Shown piece after piece: positions 52,716 through 60,508 of a stretch of DNA of 64,000 nt; the first letter of the stretch is position 1; each line of letters starts with the position of its first letter. Under the pieces are notes generated by a model. It was not told where the DNA came from. It searched no databases and saw only the letters and a program-made list of their open reading frames with translations. Made by a program: the position numbers and the translations under genes. This stretch comes from CAZDQL01 sp964507325. GTDB taxonomy: Bacteria; Planctomycetota; UBA1135; GCA-002686595. Location: positions 11,462 to 75,461 of the forward strand of contig CAZDQL010000022.1 in the NCBI GenBank assembly GCA_964507325.1, written 5' to 3'.

Positions 52716-54728
52716 TCAGCCCGGCAGGATCGCCTCCACGTCGAGATCGCCCGTCGGAACGGGCAGCTCGACCCCGACTTCGCTGTACGCGTGCCGTTCT
52801 CCGGCGACGACGAAGCCGGGTTCTTCGCCTCGCGCTGTGCGGCGCACCGTGAGCCGGAGCGTGTGCTCTCGGATCCGGATCGAGCACTGCGTGCGCTCCT
52901 GATCGCTGAGCAGGCGCGGCCGCACGCGCAATCCAACGTGGCTCGGCCGCACTCCGCACAGGTGGTGGACGAAGAAGCGCACGATCTCGGCCCAGGTCCA
53001 CGGGATCACTCCCACTTGCGGGTAGGGGGGCGCCGGCCAGCTGCCGTAGAACTCCAGCCAGGAGCCGGACTTGGCCCCGGGGACCGAGCCGACCCACTCC
53101 AGCGCGCGGCGGACGCGCTCGTCGAGACCGGCCTCGAGGGCGGCTTGAGCCACGATCGTGGTCGTGATCGGCCAGGGCGCCGCCGCACCGGCTTCCGAGG
53201 TGGCGTTGTAGCGGCCGTACCCGCCCTGCTCCCAGCCCTGGTTCCAGAGCAGCTCGATGGCGTCGAGGGTGTTGCGCGCCAGGTCGCTCTGGGGATCGAC
53301 GAATTCGAGGGTGAGCGGGTAGAGCGTCTGCGTGTCGGGCTCGAGCTCGTGCGCGCCTGCCTGGAAGAGCGGGATGCCGCGCGGCAGGTCGCTCTCGGGA
53401 TCCGGCTCGATGGTGCGCATCACCTCGCCGCTCAGGGCTCGGCGCTTGATGAAGCGCCCCTCGTCGATCATCGAGAAGCGCTCGTCCTGGAGCATCGCCC
53501 GTCGCAAGCGCTCTGCTTCCATTCGCCAGCGCTGCTCCTCCTGCGCCGCGCCCAGGAGCCCGGCGAGCTGCGCGGCGTGGGACAGCCCAAGGGAGACGTA
53601 GAGCTGATGCGCGAGCTCCAGGCCTTGGCCCACGCCGTGGACGACGTGCCGCTCCCAGTACTCGCGCTGGTTGTGGAGCAGGCCGGACGGCTCGTGACGG
53701 AAGATCTCCCGCAGCGGGTACTCGGCCACGGCGCGCAGGCGCTCCCAGTGCTCGCGGGGCAGGGACAGATCGCCCGTCCAGTCCACGTACGCCTTGACCA
53801 GCATCAGGAGCTCGCCGTTCTGGTCGAGTTCCGTCTCCGCGGGCTCGCGTTGCACCCCGGAGTCGACCGTCCCGCCTTCCTCGCTGACGAAGTCCGTGAT
53901 CAGGCGCGCGATCGAGCGCCGCGCCGCCTCGAACTCGCCGAGCATCAGCCGCGCGTGGACGACGGCGGTCTGATCGCGCAGCCACTCGCGGTTGTACTGC
54001 CAGATGCTGGCGTCCATGCCGCCCGCGTGCGCTGGGATCGCCGGCAGGAGCGTTCGGCAGACGCCGAACAGGTGGTCGTGGAGCTCCGAGGAGGAGCTGA
54101 AGCGATTGAGCGCCTGCCAGTAGCACTCGGCGGCTGCGGTATCAGGGCGTTCGTCGAGCCAGTCCGCCCTGACGGCGTCGCCGTCGAGCCGATACTCGAT
54201 CCTGAGCCGCGTCGGGACCGCGGCAGAGAGGGAGAGCGTTCGCTCGAGCTCGTCGCCCGCGGGCTGCGTGGAGACGGTCACCTCATCCAGGCTGGCCAGG
54301 CCTTGCAGCTGGATCTCGCGCACGAGCCGCGGCTCCTCGCGATCGGGGCAGTAGAACACCTCCTCGACCGAGACGCCCTCTCCGCCCCAGGTGACTTCGA
54401 CCGCGGGGACGCCTGCCAGATCCACCCAACGCGCCTCGAGCTCGTCCGTCGTCGGCTGTGCCGTGCCGGCCGGCGTGCGGATGCGGAGTGCGGTCGGCAG
54501 CAGTCCCTCCTCCGGGTGCATCGTCAACGCGTGGCGCTTGGGCCGATGCCGCTCGGGGTGCATGCAGAGCAGACCCGCAGGGGTCCCCATGCCGGAGGTG
54601 CAGACCTGAACGGCTGCCTGGATGTGTCCATTGCCGAGGAAGAAGTACTCCACCCCCTCGAGGTCGGTCCTCACGTCCGGGTGCCCGACCGCCGGGTCGT
54701 CGGTGTAGAAGTGCTCCTCGGTCTCCAT
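52716..54728 (-). CDS. (alpha/alpha)6-barrel glycoside hydrolase, glucoamylase-like
   Basis: 670 residues without a signal peptide, so cytoplasmic. An N-terminal beta-sandwich (about 1-190) precedes an (alpha/alpha)6 barrel with IWQYNREWLRDQTAVVHARL near 255, ETELDQNGELLMLVKAY near 310, LQDERFSMIDEGRF near 425 and GSWLEFYGSWPAPPYPQVG near 570. The N-x-E-W-L-R-D segment and the ELDQNG acid region resemble GH15 glucoamylases and related GH65/GH94 enzymes. The substrate is uncertain. ATG 54728 leaves a 7-bp gap to the lyase gene; an upstream TTG at 54755 is less likely. With that lyase and the ROK kinase it forms a small glycan-use locus. Confidence 0.78.
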   Translation of the reverse strand: METEEHFYTDDPAVGHPDVRTDLEGVEYFFLGNGHIQAAVQVCTSGMGTPAGLLCMHPERHRPKRHALTMHPEEGLLPTALRIRTPAGTAQPTTDELEARWVDLAGVPAVEVTWGGEGVSVEEVFYCPDREEPRLVREIQLQGLASLDEVTVSTQPAGDELERTLSLSAAVPTRLRIEYRLDGDAVRADWLDERPDTAAAECYWQALNRFSSSSELHDHLFGVCRTLLPAIPAHAGGMDASIWQYNREWLRDQTAVVHARLMLGEFEAARRSIARLITDFVSEEGGTVDSGVQREPAETELDQNGELLMLVKAYVDWTGDLSLPREHWERLRAVAEYPLREIFRHEPSGLLHNQREYWERHVVHGVGQGLELAHQLYVSLGLSHAAQLAGLLGAAQEEQRWRMEAERLRRAMLQDERFSMIDEGRFIKRRALSGEVMRTIEPDPESDLPRGIPLFQAGAHELEPDTQTLYPLTLEFVDPQSDLARNTLDAIELLWNQGWEQGGYGRYNATSEAGAAAPWPITTTIVAQAALEAGLDERVRRALEWVGSVPGAKSGSWLEFYGSWPAPPYPQVGVIPWTWAEIVRFFVHHLCGVRPSHVGLRVRPRLLSDQERTQCSIRIREHTLRLTVRRTARGEEPGFVVAGERHAYSEVGVELPVPTGDLDVEAILPG

Positions 54729-54735
54729 GGCGGCT

Positions 54736-57000
54736 TCACTCGCCTCCCAGGTCAACGACGTCCTCCCAGGCGCGCCACTTGGGCATGCCGAAGCTGCTCG
54801 AGTGGTCGTCGGGCTGCAACGAGAAGGTGTTGTCTCGGGCGGCGAAGAGCGGCTGCCCCTCGAAGTGCAGGCCGATGAGGTGCGTGGCCGCGTAGCGGAG
54901 CTCGTCTCCGCTCTTGCGCGCGTAGGTGAAGTACGCGTCCGTCACGATCGGGCCGTAGCGGACCTTGCCACTCTCCCAGGTGTAGCGTGGACGCACGTTC
55001 TCCGTCAGGAGCTCGCGCAGCAGGTCCGTCTTGACGCACAAGAAGCGTTCGTCACCACCGATCGTCAACGCGACTCCGACGCCATCGCGGCCCTCATCGG
55101 TCTCGAGCAGCCGAATCCCTGCGTTCAGGGGCGCGACGTCCGCTCCGCGGTCGTGGGGAACCAGGACGGTGACGAAGGTCTCGACCTGGCCGGCGTGGTA
55201 GTGGCTGGAGGCCGTCTGGTAGATCGCCGTCTCGTCCTGGTAGTGACGGCGCAGTGGGAAGGTGCCCGTCTGGCGAATTCCCTCCTGAGGGAGACTCACG
55301 AGGAGCGCCCTCTGCTGGTCCAGCCCGAAGTTCCAGACTTCGTCGTTCACGCAGACGAAGTGTCGTGGTCCCTCGGAGACGACCTGCTGGGCGTGCCAGA
55401 GGTTCGTGAAGGTGTAGAAGTCCGTCTCCAGGATCTTGACGACGTCGAAGACGACGAAGAGGTCGTCCCGCTTGAGGTAGGCGATGATGCGATCGGCTTC
55501 GTAGCCCGTCTTGCGGTCGATGAGCCGCGTCCGGCTGACGTCGACCTCCTCGGAGCGATAGAAGTCGATCTTCTCGGTCTCGACCGGACGGTAGGCGCCC
55601 GAGTTCCGCAGGAAGTCGAAGATCGGCTGCTCCCACTCGCGCTTGCCGGTGCGGGCGACGAGCCGGTTGTGGAAGTAGTCCGCGCGGAAGGCCCCGTCCT
55701 TGCCGGACGGAATCCTGTCGCGGTAGCCGGCGTCGTGCAGCAGGACCGAGCCGCCGCTCGTCAAGAGGACGATCGAGTTCTCGTCGGAGTGACCGTGGTG
55801 ACCCTTCTCCTCCTCGACCGGAATCGTCGTGCGCAGGTAATCGCGCGGAACGCGAGCGAACGGCCCTTCGTCGCGGTAGTTGAGGAGCAGGAACGTCGCG
55901 TCCTCGCTCCACCCGTCGCGGAACACGATCTTCTTCCCGACGAGGTCCTCGAGAACCTCCTCGCTGCGCGCGGGCGGTGCCTCGGCGGGCAGTGAATCGT
56001 CCGCCCAGCGATACGCGTCCACGAGCTCGATCCCGAGCCGGATCCCCAGCGGACGTTCGTGCGCGGCGAGCATCGACTGCACGATCCGCTGCGCGGCCCA
56101 TTTGAGGTCGGCGCGCCCGTACTGTGCGGCCCCGCGCTCCAGGCAGGCGACGTATGCGGCCCAACCCTCGTTCCAGCGCGCATCGCCGAAGGCCGGGATC
56201 ATTCCCGTGGGAGCGATGAGGTGCGTGAAGTAGTCGAAGTAGTACCGCAAGGTGACGTGCTCGAAGAGCGAGTCGTCCCCGAGGGCATCGGCGTACCGGA
56301 TCAGGCTCGTGACCCAGACCGCGTGGTAGATCTGCGCGTCCTCTTCCTCCCACTTGTTCCAGCTGTCGTCGCCGATCAGGCGCGACATCAGGAGCCACTT
56401 CTTCGCGTCCGGGTGTTCGGGCAGGGCGCGCGACGCCAGCAGCAGGCCTTCCGCCCGCAGCACGGCGCGGTTCATCGGCCCCCACTCCGGCGAGTAGAAC
56501 ACGAAGTCCGCGCTCTCCGCGATGCTCTGCTCGATGCGTGCCCGCTGCTCCTGCGTCACCGCGGGGCAGTCCTTGATGTCCAGCCACGCCTGGCAGTAGT
56601 AGGGGAGCTGGAAGAAGTCCGTGAGCGTCGGAAGACCCGCGTGGTATTCGGGGCGAGCCCGCTGCAGCTCGCGCGGGTAGTAGCTCTTGAACTCGTGATG
56701 TGCCGCCAGCCACTTGGCCGCCTCGCGCGCGTACGCTTCATCTCCTTCGATGGCGTAGAGGCTGCCGGCCAGACGTGAGAGCCAGATCGGATCTCCCGGC
56801 GGGCCGTAGCCCCAGAGGTGCATGGGCTCGTAGGTTGCGCGCCAGCGCTCGACGCTGGCGGGGACGGACTCGAGACCGCCCGCGTAGGCTTCCTTCGCGA
56901 GCGCGAGGTAGTCGTCACGGCCAGTCGTCGTCTCTCCCGCGGCCGCGAACCGCGTCGCAGAGCAGGCGAGGAGCAGGAGCAGAGGTGAGAACCTGAGCAT
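54736..57000 (-). CDS. Heparinase II/III-like polysaccharide lyase, probable lipoprotein
   Basis: 754 residues. The signal peptide MLRFSPLLLLLACSA ends in a lipobox LLAC, so the enzyme is probably a surface or periplasmic lipoprotein. An (alpha/alpha) toroid (about 30-370) contains YCQAWLDIKDCPAV, EWGPMNRAVLRAEGLLLASR and YYFDYFTHLIAPTGMIPAFGD. The C-terminal beta-sandwich starts with the heparinase_II_III signature GHHGHSDENSIVLLTSGG near 400, which carries the conserved His. It should cleave acidic polysaccharides (alginate, heparin-like or ulvan-like); which one is unknown. ATG 57000 begins the signal peptide. Confidence 0.83.
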   Translation of the reverse strand: MLRFSPLLLLLACSATRFAAAGETTTGRDDYLALAKEAYAGGLESVPASVERWRATYEPMHLWGYGPPGDPIWLSRLAGSLYAIEGDEAYAREAAKWLAAHHEFKSYYPRELQRARPEYHAGLPTLTDFFQLPYYCQAWLDIKDCPAVTQEQRARIEQSIAESADFVFYSPEWGPMNRAVLRAEGLLLASRALPEHPDAKKWLLMSRLIGDDSWNKWEEEDAQIYHAVWVTSLIRYADALGDDSLFEHVTLRYYFDYFTHLIAPTGMIPAFGDARWNEGWAAYVACLERGAAQYGRADLKWAAQRIVQSMLAAHERPLGIRLGIELVDAYRWADDSLPAEAPPARSEEVLEDLVGKKIVFRDGWSEDATFLLLNYRDEGPFARVPRDYLRTTIPVEEEKGHHGHSDENSIVLLTSGGSVLLHDAGYRDRIPSGKDGAFRADYFHNRLVARTGKREWEQPIFDFLRNSGAYRPVETEKIDFYRSEEVDVSRTRLIDRKTGYEADRIIAYLKRDDLFVVFDVVKILETDFYTFTNLWHAQQVVSEGPRHFVCVNDEVWNFGLDQQRALLVSLPQEGIRQTGTFPLRRHYQDETAIYQTASSHYHAGQVETFVTVLVPHDRGADVAPLNAGIRLLETDEGRDGVGVALTIGGDERFLCVKTDLLRELLTENVRPRYTWESGKVRYGPIVTDAYFTYARKSGDELRYAATHLIGLHFEGQPLFAARDNTFSLQPDDHSSSFGMPKWRAWEDVVDLGGE

Positions 57001-57399
57001 GGCGGACTCCGAGCGAGGTCGGGAATGGGCAATGACGACTGGCCCGCAATATGCACGAAGATGCACGCGACGCGTGCATCCGAGCAGGGCCAGGGCTACG
57101 ACCCGAGCGTGCCTACGCCCCCGAGAGGTGCCCAGGAATGCACACGGAAGGGAGGCAGTCCAGGACGACCCCGACGGCCGCCAGCCCCGGATACGCAAGC
57201 CAAACACCACCCCCCGCATTCCGCGCGGCCGCGGGAGAGCGTGACAGCGGACCTGGGACGCTGGCTGCACAAGTCAGGAGGGATGGTGCGCCTACACGCC
57301 CGGATTTGGCGGCAGAATGAACGCAGCCACGGCCCGGATGACGGGTTCAGGAACCGGCCCTGGGCTGACCCACGTCCCGGCCTGGGCCCGAGAACGCCC
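57001..57399. other. Divergent intergenic region with degenerate repeat copy C
   Basis: 399 bases between the lyase and the DUF1549 gene. It holds one clear repeat end at 57139-57162 and a palindromic stretch ATGCACGCGACGCGTGCAT at 57060-57078 (outer CACG... pairs back on itself). Promoters for both flanking genes should be here; no convincing boxes were seen. Confidence 0.55.
57033..57162. mobile_element. MITE-like element, copy C, degenerate
   Basis: The right end 57139-57162 (TGCACACGGAAGGGAGGCAG, then TCCA) matches copy A 33506-33529 closely, including the preceding CCAGGAA. The left end near 57036 (GACTGGCCCGCAATATGCAC) matches only weakly. At about 130 bp it is shorter than copies A and B, so it is probably a deletion derivative. 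Confidence 0.4.
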
Positions 57400-59052
57400 A
57401 TGCACAAGCCCTGGATCTCCTCCCCCCTCGCCGGGGCCTGGCGAACGGCCCTGTGGGGCGCGGCACTGGGCTCCCTGGCCGCCACCGGCCTGGCTGGGCC
57501 CCAGGTCACTCCCTTCGAGATCGAGAGCGCCCTCGAGCCGCAGGGCGAGATCGATCGCTTGGTCTTCTCCCAGCTCGAGGAGCAGGGCATCCAGCCCGCC
57601 TTCCTGTGCTCCGACGGGGTCTTCCTGCGGCGCGTCTACCTGGACGTGATCGGCACCCTGCCGGAGCCGGGGCAAGCACGCTCCTTCCTGGAGGACCCCA
57701 GTGCGGGCAAGCGCGCTGCGCTGATCGACGAGCTCCTGGAGCGCGAGGAGTTCGCGGACTATTGGGCCCTCAAGTGGGGCGACCTGCTGCGCGTCAAGGC
57801 CGAGTTCCCGATCAACCTCTGGCCCAACGCGGTACAGGCCTACCACCGCTGGATCCGCACCTCGATCAAGGAGAACAAGCCCTACGACGTCTTCGTGCGC
57901 GAGCTCCTGACCTCCAGTGGCAGCAACTTCCGCGTACCCCAGGTCAACTTCTACCGCGCCCTACAAGGGGAGGGGCCCGAGGCGATCTGCGGCGTGGTGG
58001 CGCTGACCTTCATGGGCACGCAGGTGAAGAACTGGCCCGAGGAGCGCCTGGACGACATGGCGGTCTTCTTCTCCAAGGTGGGCTTCAAGAGCACCATGGA
58101 GTGGAAGGAGGAGATCGTCTTCTTCGACGCCACGCAGGGCGAGGAGCCGCAGAAGAAGCGCGGCCGCAAGAGCAAGGCGCAGCGCTCGCGCCTCACGGCC
58201 CGCTTCCCCGACGGCACCGAGGTCGACCTCCTGCCGGAGCAGGATCCGCGGCTGGTGTTCGCCGACTGGCTGATCGACCCCGAGAACCCCTGGTTCTCCG
58301 CCAGCATCGTCAACCGCATCTGGTTCTGGCTGCAGGGACGCGGCATCGTGCATCCGGCGGACGACTTCGGCCCGGACAACCCGGCCGTTCACCCCGAGCT
58401 CCTGGCATTCCTGGAGCGCGAGCTGATCGCCGCCGACTACGACCTGAAGCAGGTCTACCGCCTCATCCTGAACTCGAATACCTACCAACTCTCCTCCATT
58501 CCGCGCTGCGACGATCCGCGAGCGGAGGCGTTCTTCGCCCACTACCCGGTGCGACGCCTCGACGCCGAGGTCCTGATCGATGCCCTGTGTCAGATCACGG
58601 GCACCACGGAGGAGTACTCCAGCCCGATTCCCGAGCCCTTCACCTTCCTCCCCGAGGGCCTGCGCTCCATCGCCCTCACCGACGGCAGCATCACCAGTCC
58701 CTTCCTGGAGATGTTCGGTCGCCCGCCGCGCGACACCGGCCTGGAGTCGGAGCGCGACAACGACCCCACGCCCACCCAGCGCCTGCACCTGCTCAATTCC
58801 AGCCACGTTCGCAGCAAGATCGAGGGCAGCGGCCGTTTGCGCACCCTGTTCCGCTCCAACCGCCGCCCCGGCCGTGCGATCGACAGCCTGTACCTGTTGG
58901 TGCTCTCACGCCACCCGACGAGGGGGGAGCGAGCCACCGTCCAGGAGTACTTCCAGGAATACGTCCAGGCCGGGTCCCGGGGGAACCGGGAGGCGGTCAC
59001 CGATCTGGTCTGGGCCCTGATCAACACCCCGGAGTTCCTCTACCGGCACTGA
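57400..59052 (+). CDS. DUF1549/DUF1553 planctomycete protein
   Basis: 550 residues, exported (hydrophobic SLAATGLAGPQ near residue 30). DUF1549 (about 45-215): FLRRVYLDVIGTLP, LLEREEFADYWALKWGDLLR, PYDVFVRELLTSSGS, CGVVALTFMGTQVKNWP. A basic, lysine-rich loop (about 250-265) separates DUF1553 (about 290-545): NPWFSASIVNRIWFWLQGRG, YDLKQVYRLILNS, RLDAEVLIDALCQITG, TPTQRLHLLNS and LVWALINTPEFLYRH. The usual cytochrome-c (PSCyt1) domain is missing, making it a short version. The family is a planctomycete hallmark with unknown biochemistry; it always pairs with DUF1501, found 61 bp downstream. Confidence 0.92.
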   Translation: MHKPWISSPLAGAWRTALWGAALGSLAATGLAGPQVTPFEIESALEPQGEIDRLVFSQLEEQGIQPAFLCSDGVFLRRVYLDVIGTLPEPGQARSFLEDPSAGKRAALIDELLEREEFADYWALKWGDLLRVKAEFPINLWPNAVQAYHRWIRTSIKENKPYDVFVRELLTSSGSNFRVPQVNFYRALQGEGPEAICGVVALTFMGTQVKNWPEERLDDMAVFFSKVGFKSTMEWKEEIVFFDATQGEEPQKKRGRKSKAQRSRLTARFPDGTEVDLLPEQDPRLVFADWLIDPENPWFSASIVNRIWFWLQGRGIVHPADDFGPDNPAVHPELLAFLERELIAADYDLKQVYRLILNSNTYQLSSIPRCDDPRAEAFFAHYPVRRLDAEVLIDALCQITGTTEEYSSPIPEPFTFLPEGLRSIALTDGSITSPFLEMFGRPPRDTGLESERDNDPTPTQRLHLLNSSHVRSKIEGSGRLRTLFRSNRRPGRAIDSLYLLVLSRHPTRGERATVQEYFQEYVQAGSRGNREAVTDLVWALINTPEFLYRH

Positions 59053-59113
59053 GACCCTCCCGCACCCGTGGGGAGGTCAGTCGAGCTCGACTGCCAACTG
59101 ACGAGACGAGAGC

Positions 59114-60508
59114 ATGACCGACAAGCGAGACCTCGACCCGCGCGCCCTCGAGCTGGACCCGCTCTTCTCGGGCGTCACACGCCGCAGCTTCCTGCAGAGC
59201 GGGCTGTGTGCAGCGGCGGGCCTCTCCCTGGCCCCCCTGGGCCGCGCGAGTCGCCTGCCGCGGCCCGAGGGCCAGGCCCGGGCTGTGATCCAGATCTGGA
59301 TGTGGGGCGGCCCATCCCACCTGGACACCTTCGACCCCAAGCCGGACGCGGGCAACGACTACTGCGGCCCCTTGAACAAGCCCATCGAGACCAACGTCTC
59401 GGGGATCCGGATCGGACAGCTCCTGCCCGAGCTGGCCGCACAGGCCGACAAGTACTCGATCATCCGCGGTGCGACCCACGGGGTGAACGCCCACGAGACC
59501 GCCTCCTACCTGGTGCAGACCGGCCGGCCCTCCGGCGACGGCGTGGTCTGGCCCTGCGTCGGAGCGGTCACCTCCCTGCACAAGGGCTACGACGCCGGCT
59601 TCGAGGGGCTGATCCCTCCCTACGTCGTGCTGACGGAGCCGCAGGGGCGCTTCTCCGAGGCGGGGTTCCTGGGCAACCGCTACAAGCCCTTCGCCACCGG
59701 CGGTGACCCGGGCAAGAAGGAGTTCCTGGTGGAGGGCGTGTCGGCCAAGGGCATCTCCAAGCAGCGTCAACGCGACCGCAGAGAGCTGCTGCGCGACCTG
59801 GACACCCTGGGTCGCGCGCTCGAGAGGAACCCGCGCATCAAAGCGCTCAAGGAATGCGAGGAGAGCGCCTACGAGCTGATCCTCGGTGAAACCGGCGAGC
59901 TCTTCGACCTCTCCACCGAGGATCAAGAGCTGCGCGACCGCTACGGGAACAACACCTTCGGCCAGTCCTGCCTGATGGCCCGTCGCTTGGTCGAGTACGG
60001 CGTTCCCTACGTCACCATCAACTACAAGGGCTGGGACACGCACAAGCAGCACTTCGAGACGATGCGCCGCAAGCTGCCGGAGCTGGACAAGGGTTTCGCC
60101 ACGCTCCTGGCGGATCTCGCGCAGCGCGGCCTGCTCGACAGCACCATCGTCTGGTGGGGCGGCGAGTTCGGCCGCACTCCCAAGATCAGCTGGGAGGCCC
60201 CCTGGAACGGAGGGCGCGGCCATCACGGACACGTCTTCAGCACGGTCCTCGCGGGCGGTGGCTTCCAGGGGGGGCAGGTGATCGGTGCCTCCGACGCTCG
60301 CGGAGAGCGGGTCGCCGAGCGGCCGGTCTACCCCTGGGATCTCGTCGGCAGCATCTACCAGCAGCTCGGCATCGACGTCGACGGCACCATGTCCCACCCC
60401 CAGGGTCGGGAGGTGCGGATCACCCCCGCCGCTTCCGAGGTCGAGGCCAGCGGCGGACGGTTGCGCGAGATCATGCAGTCCCCTTCCCAGAAGCGCGGGA
60501 GGAAGTGA
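59114..60508 (+). CDS. DUF1501 protein with Tat signal
   Basis: 464 residues. A twin-arginine signal TRRSFLQSGLCAAAGLSLAP (about residues 22-41) directs folded export. The body has the alkaline-phosphatase-superfamily-like motifs of DUF1501: WMWGGPSHLDTFDPKP near 58, GATHGVNAHETASYLVQTGRP near 120, INYKGWDTHKQHFE near 307, VWWGGEFGRTP near 345 and HHGHVFSTVLAGGG near 370. The Asp and His residues suggest a metal site, but no activity is established for the family; a sulfatase- or phosphatase-like role is inferred. It overlaps the next gene by one base (TGATG). Confidence 0.92.
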   Translation: MTDKRDLDPRALELDPLFSGVTRRSFLQSGLCAAAGLSLAPLGRASRLPRPEGQARAVIQIWMWGGPSHLDTFDPKPDAGNDYCGPLNKPIETNVSGIRIGQLLPELAAQADKYSIIRGATHGVNAHETASYLVQTGRPSGDGVVWPCVGAVTSLHKGYDAGFEGLIPPYVVLTEPQGRFSEAGFLGNRYKPFATGGDPGKKEFLVEGVSAKGISKQRQRDRRELLRDLDTLGRALERNPRIKALKECEESAYELILGETGELFDLSTEDQELRDRYGNNTFGQSCLMARRLVEYGVPYVTINYKGWDTHKQHFETMRRKLPELDKGFATLLADLAQRGLLDSTIVWWGGEFGRTPKISWEAPWNGGRGHHGHVFSTVLAGGGFQGGQVIGASDARGERVAERPVYPWDLVGSIYQQLGIDVDGTMSHPQGREVRITPAASEVEASGGRLREIMQSPSQKRGRK

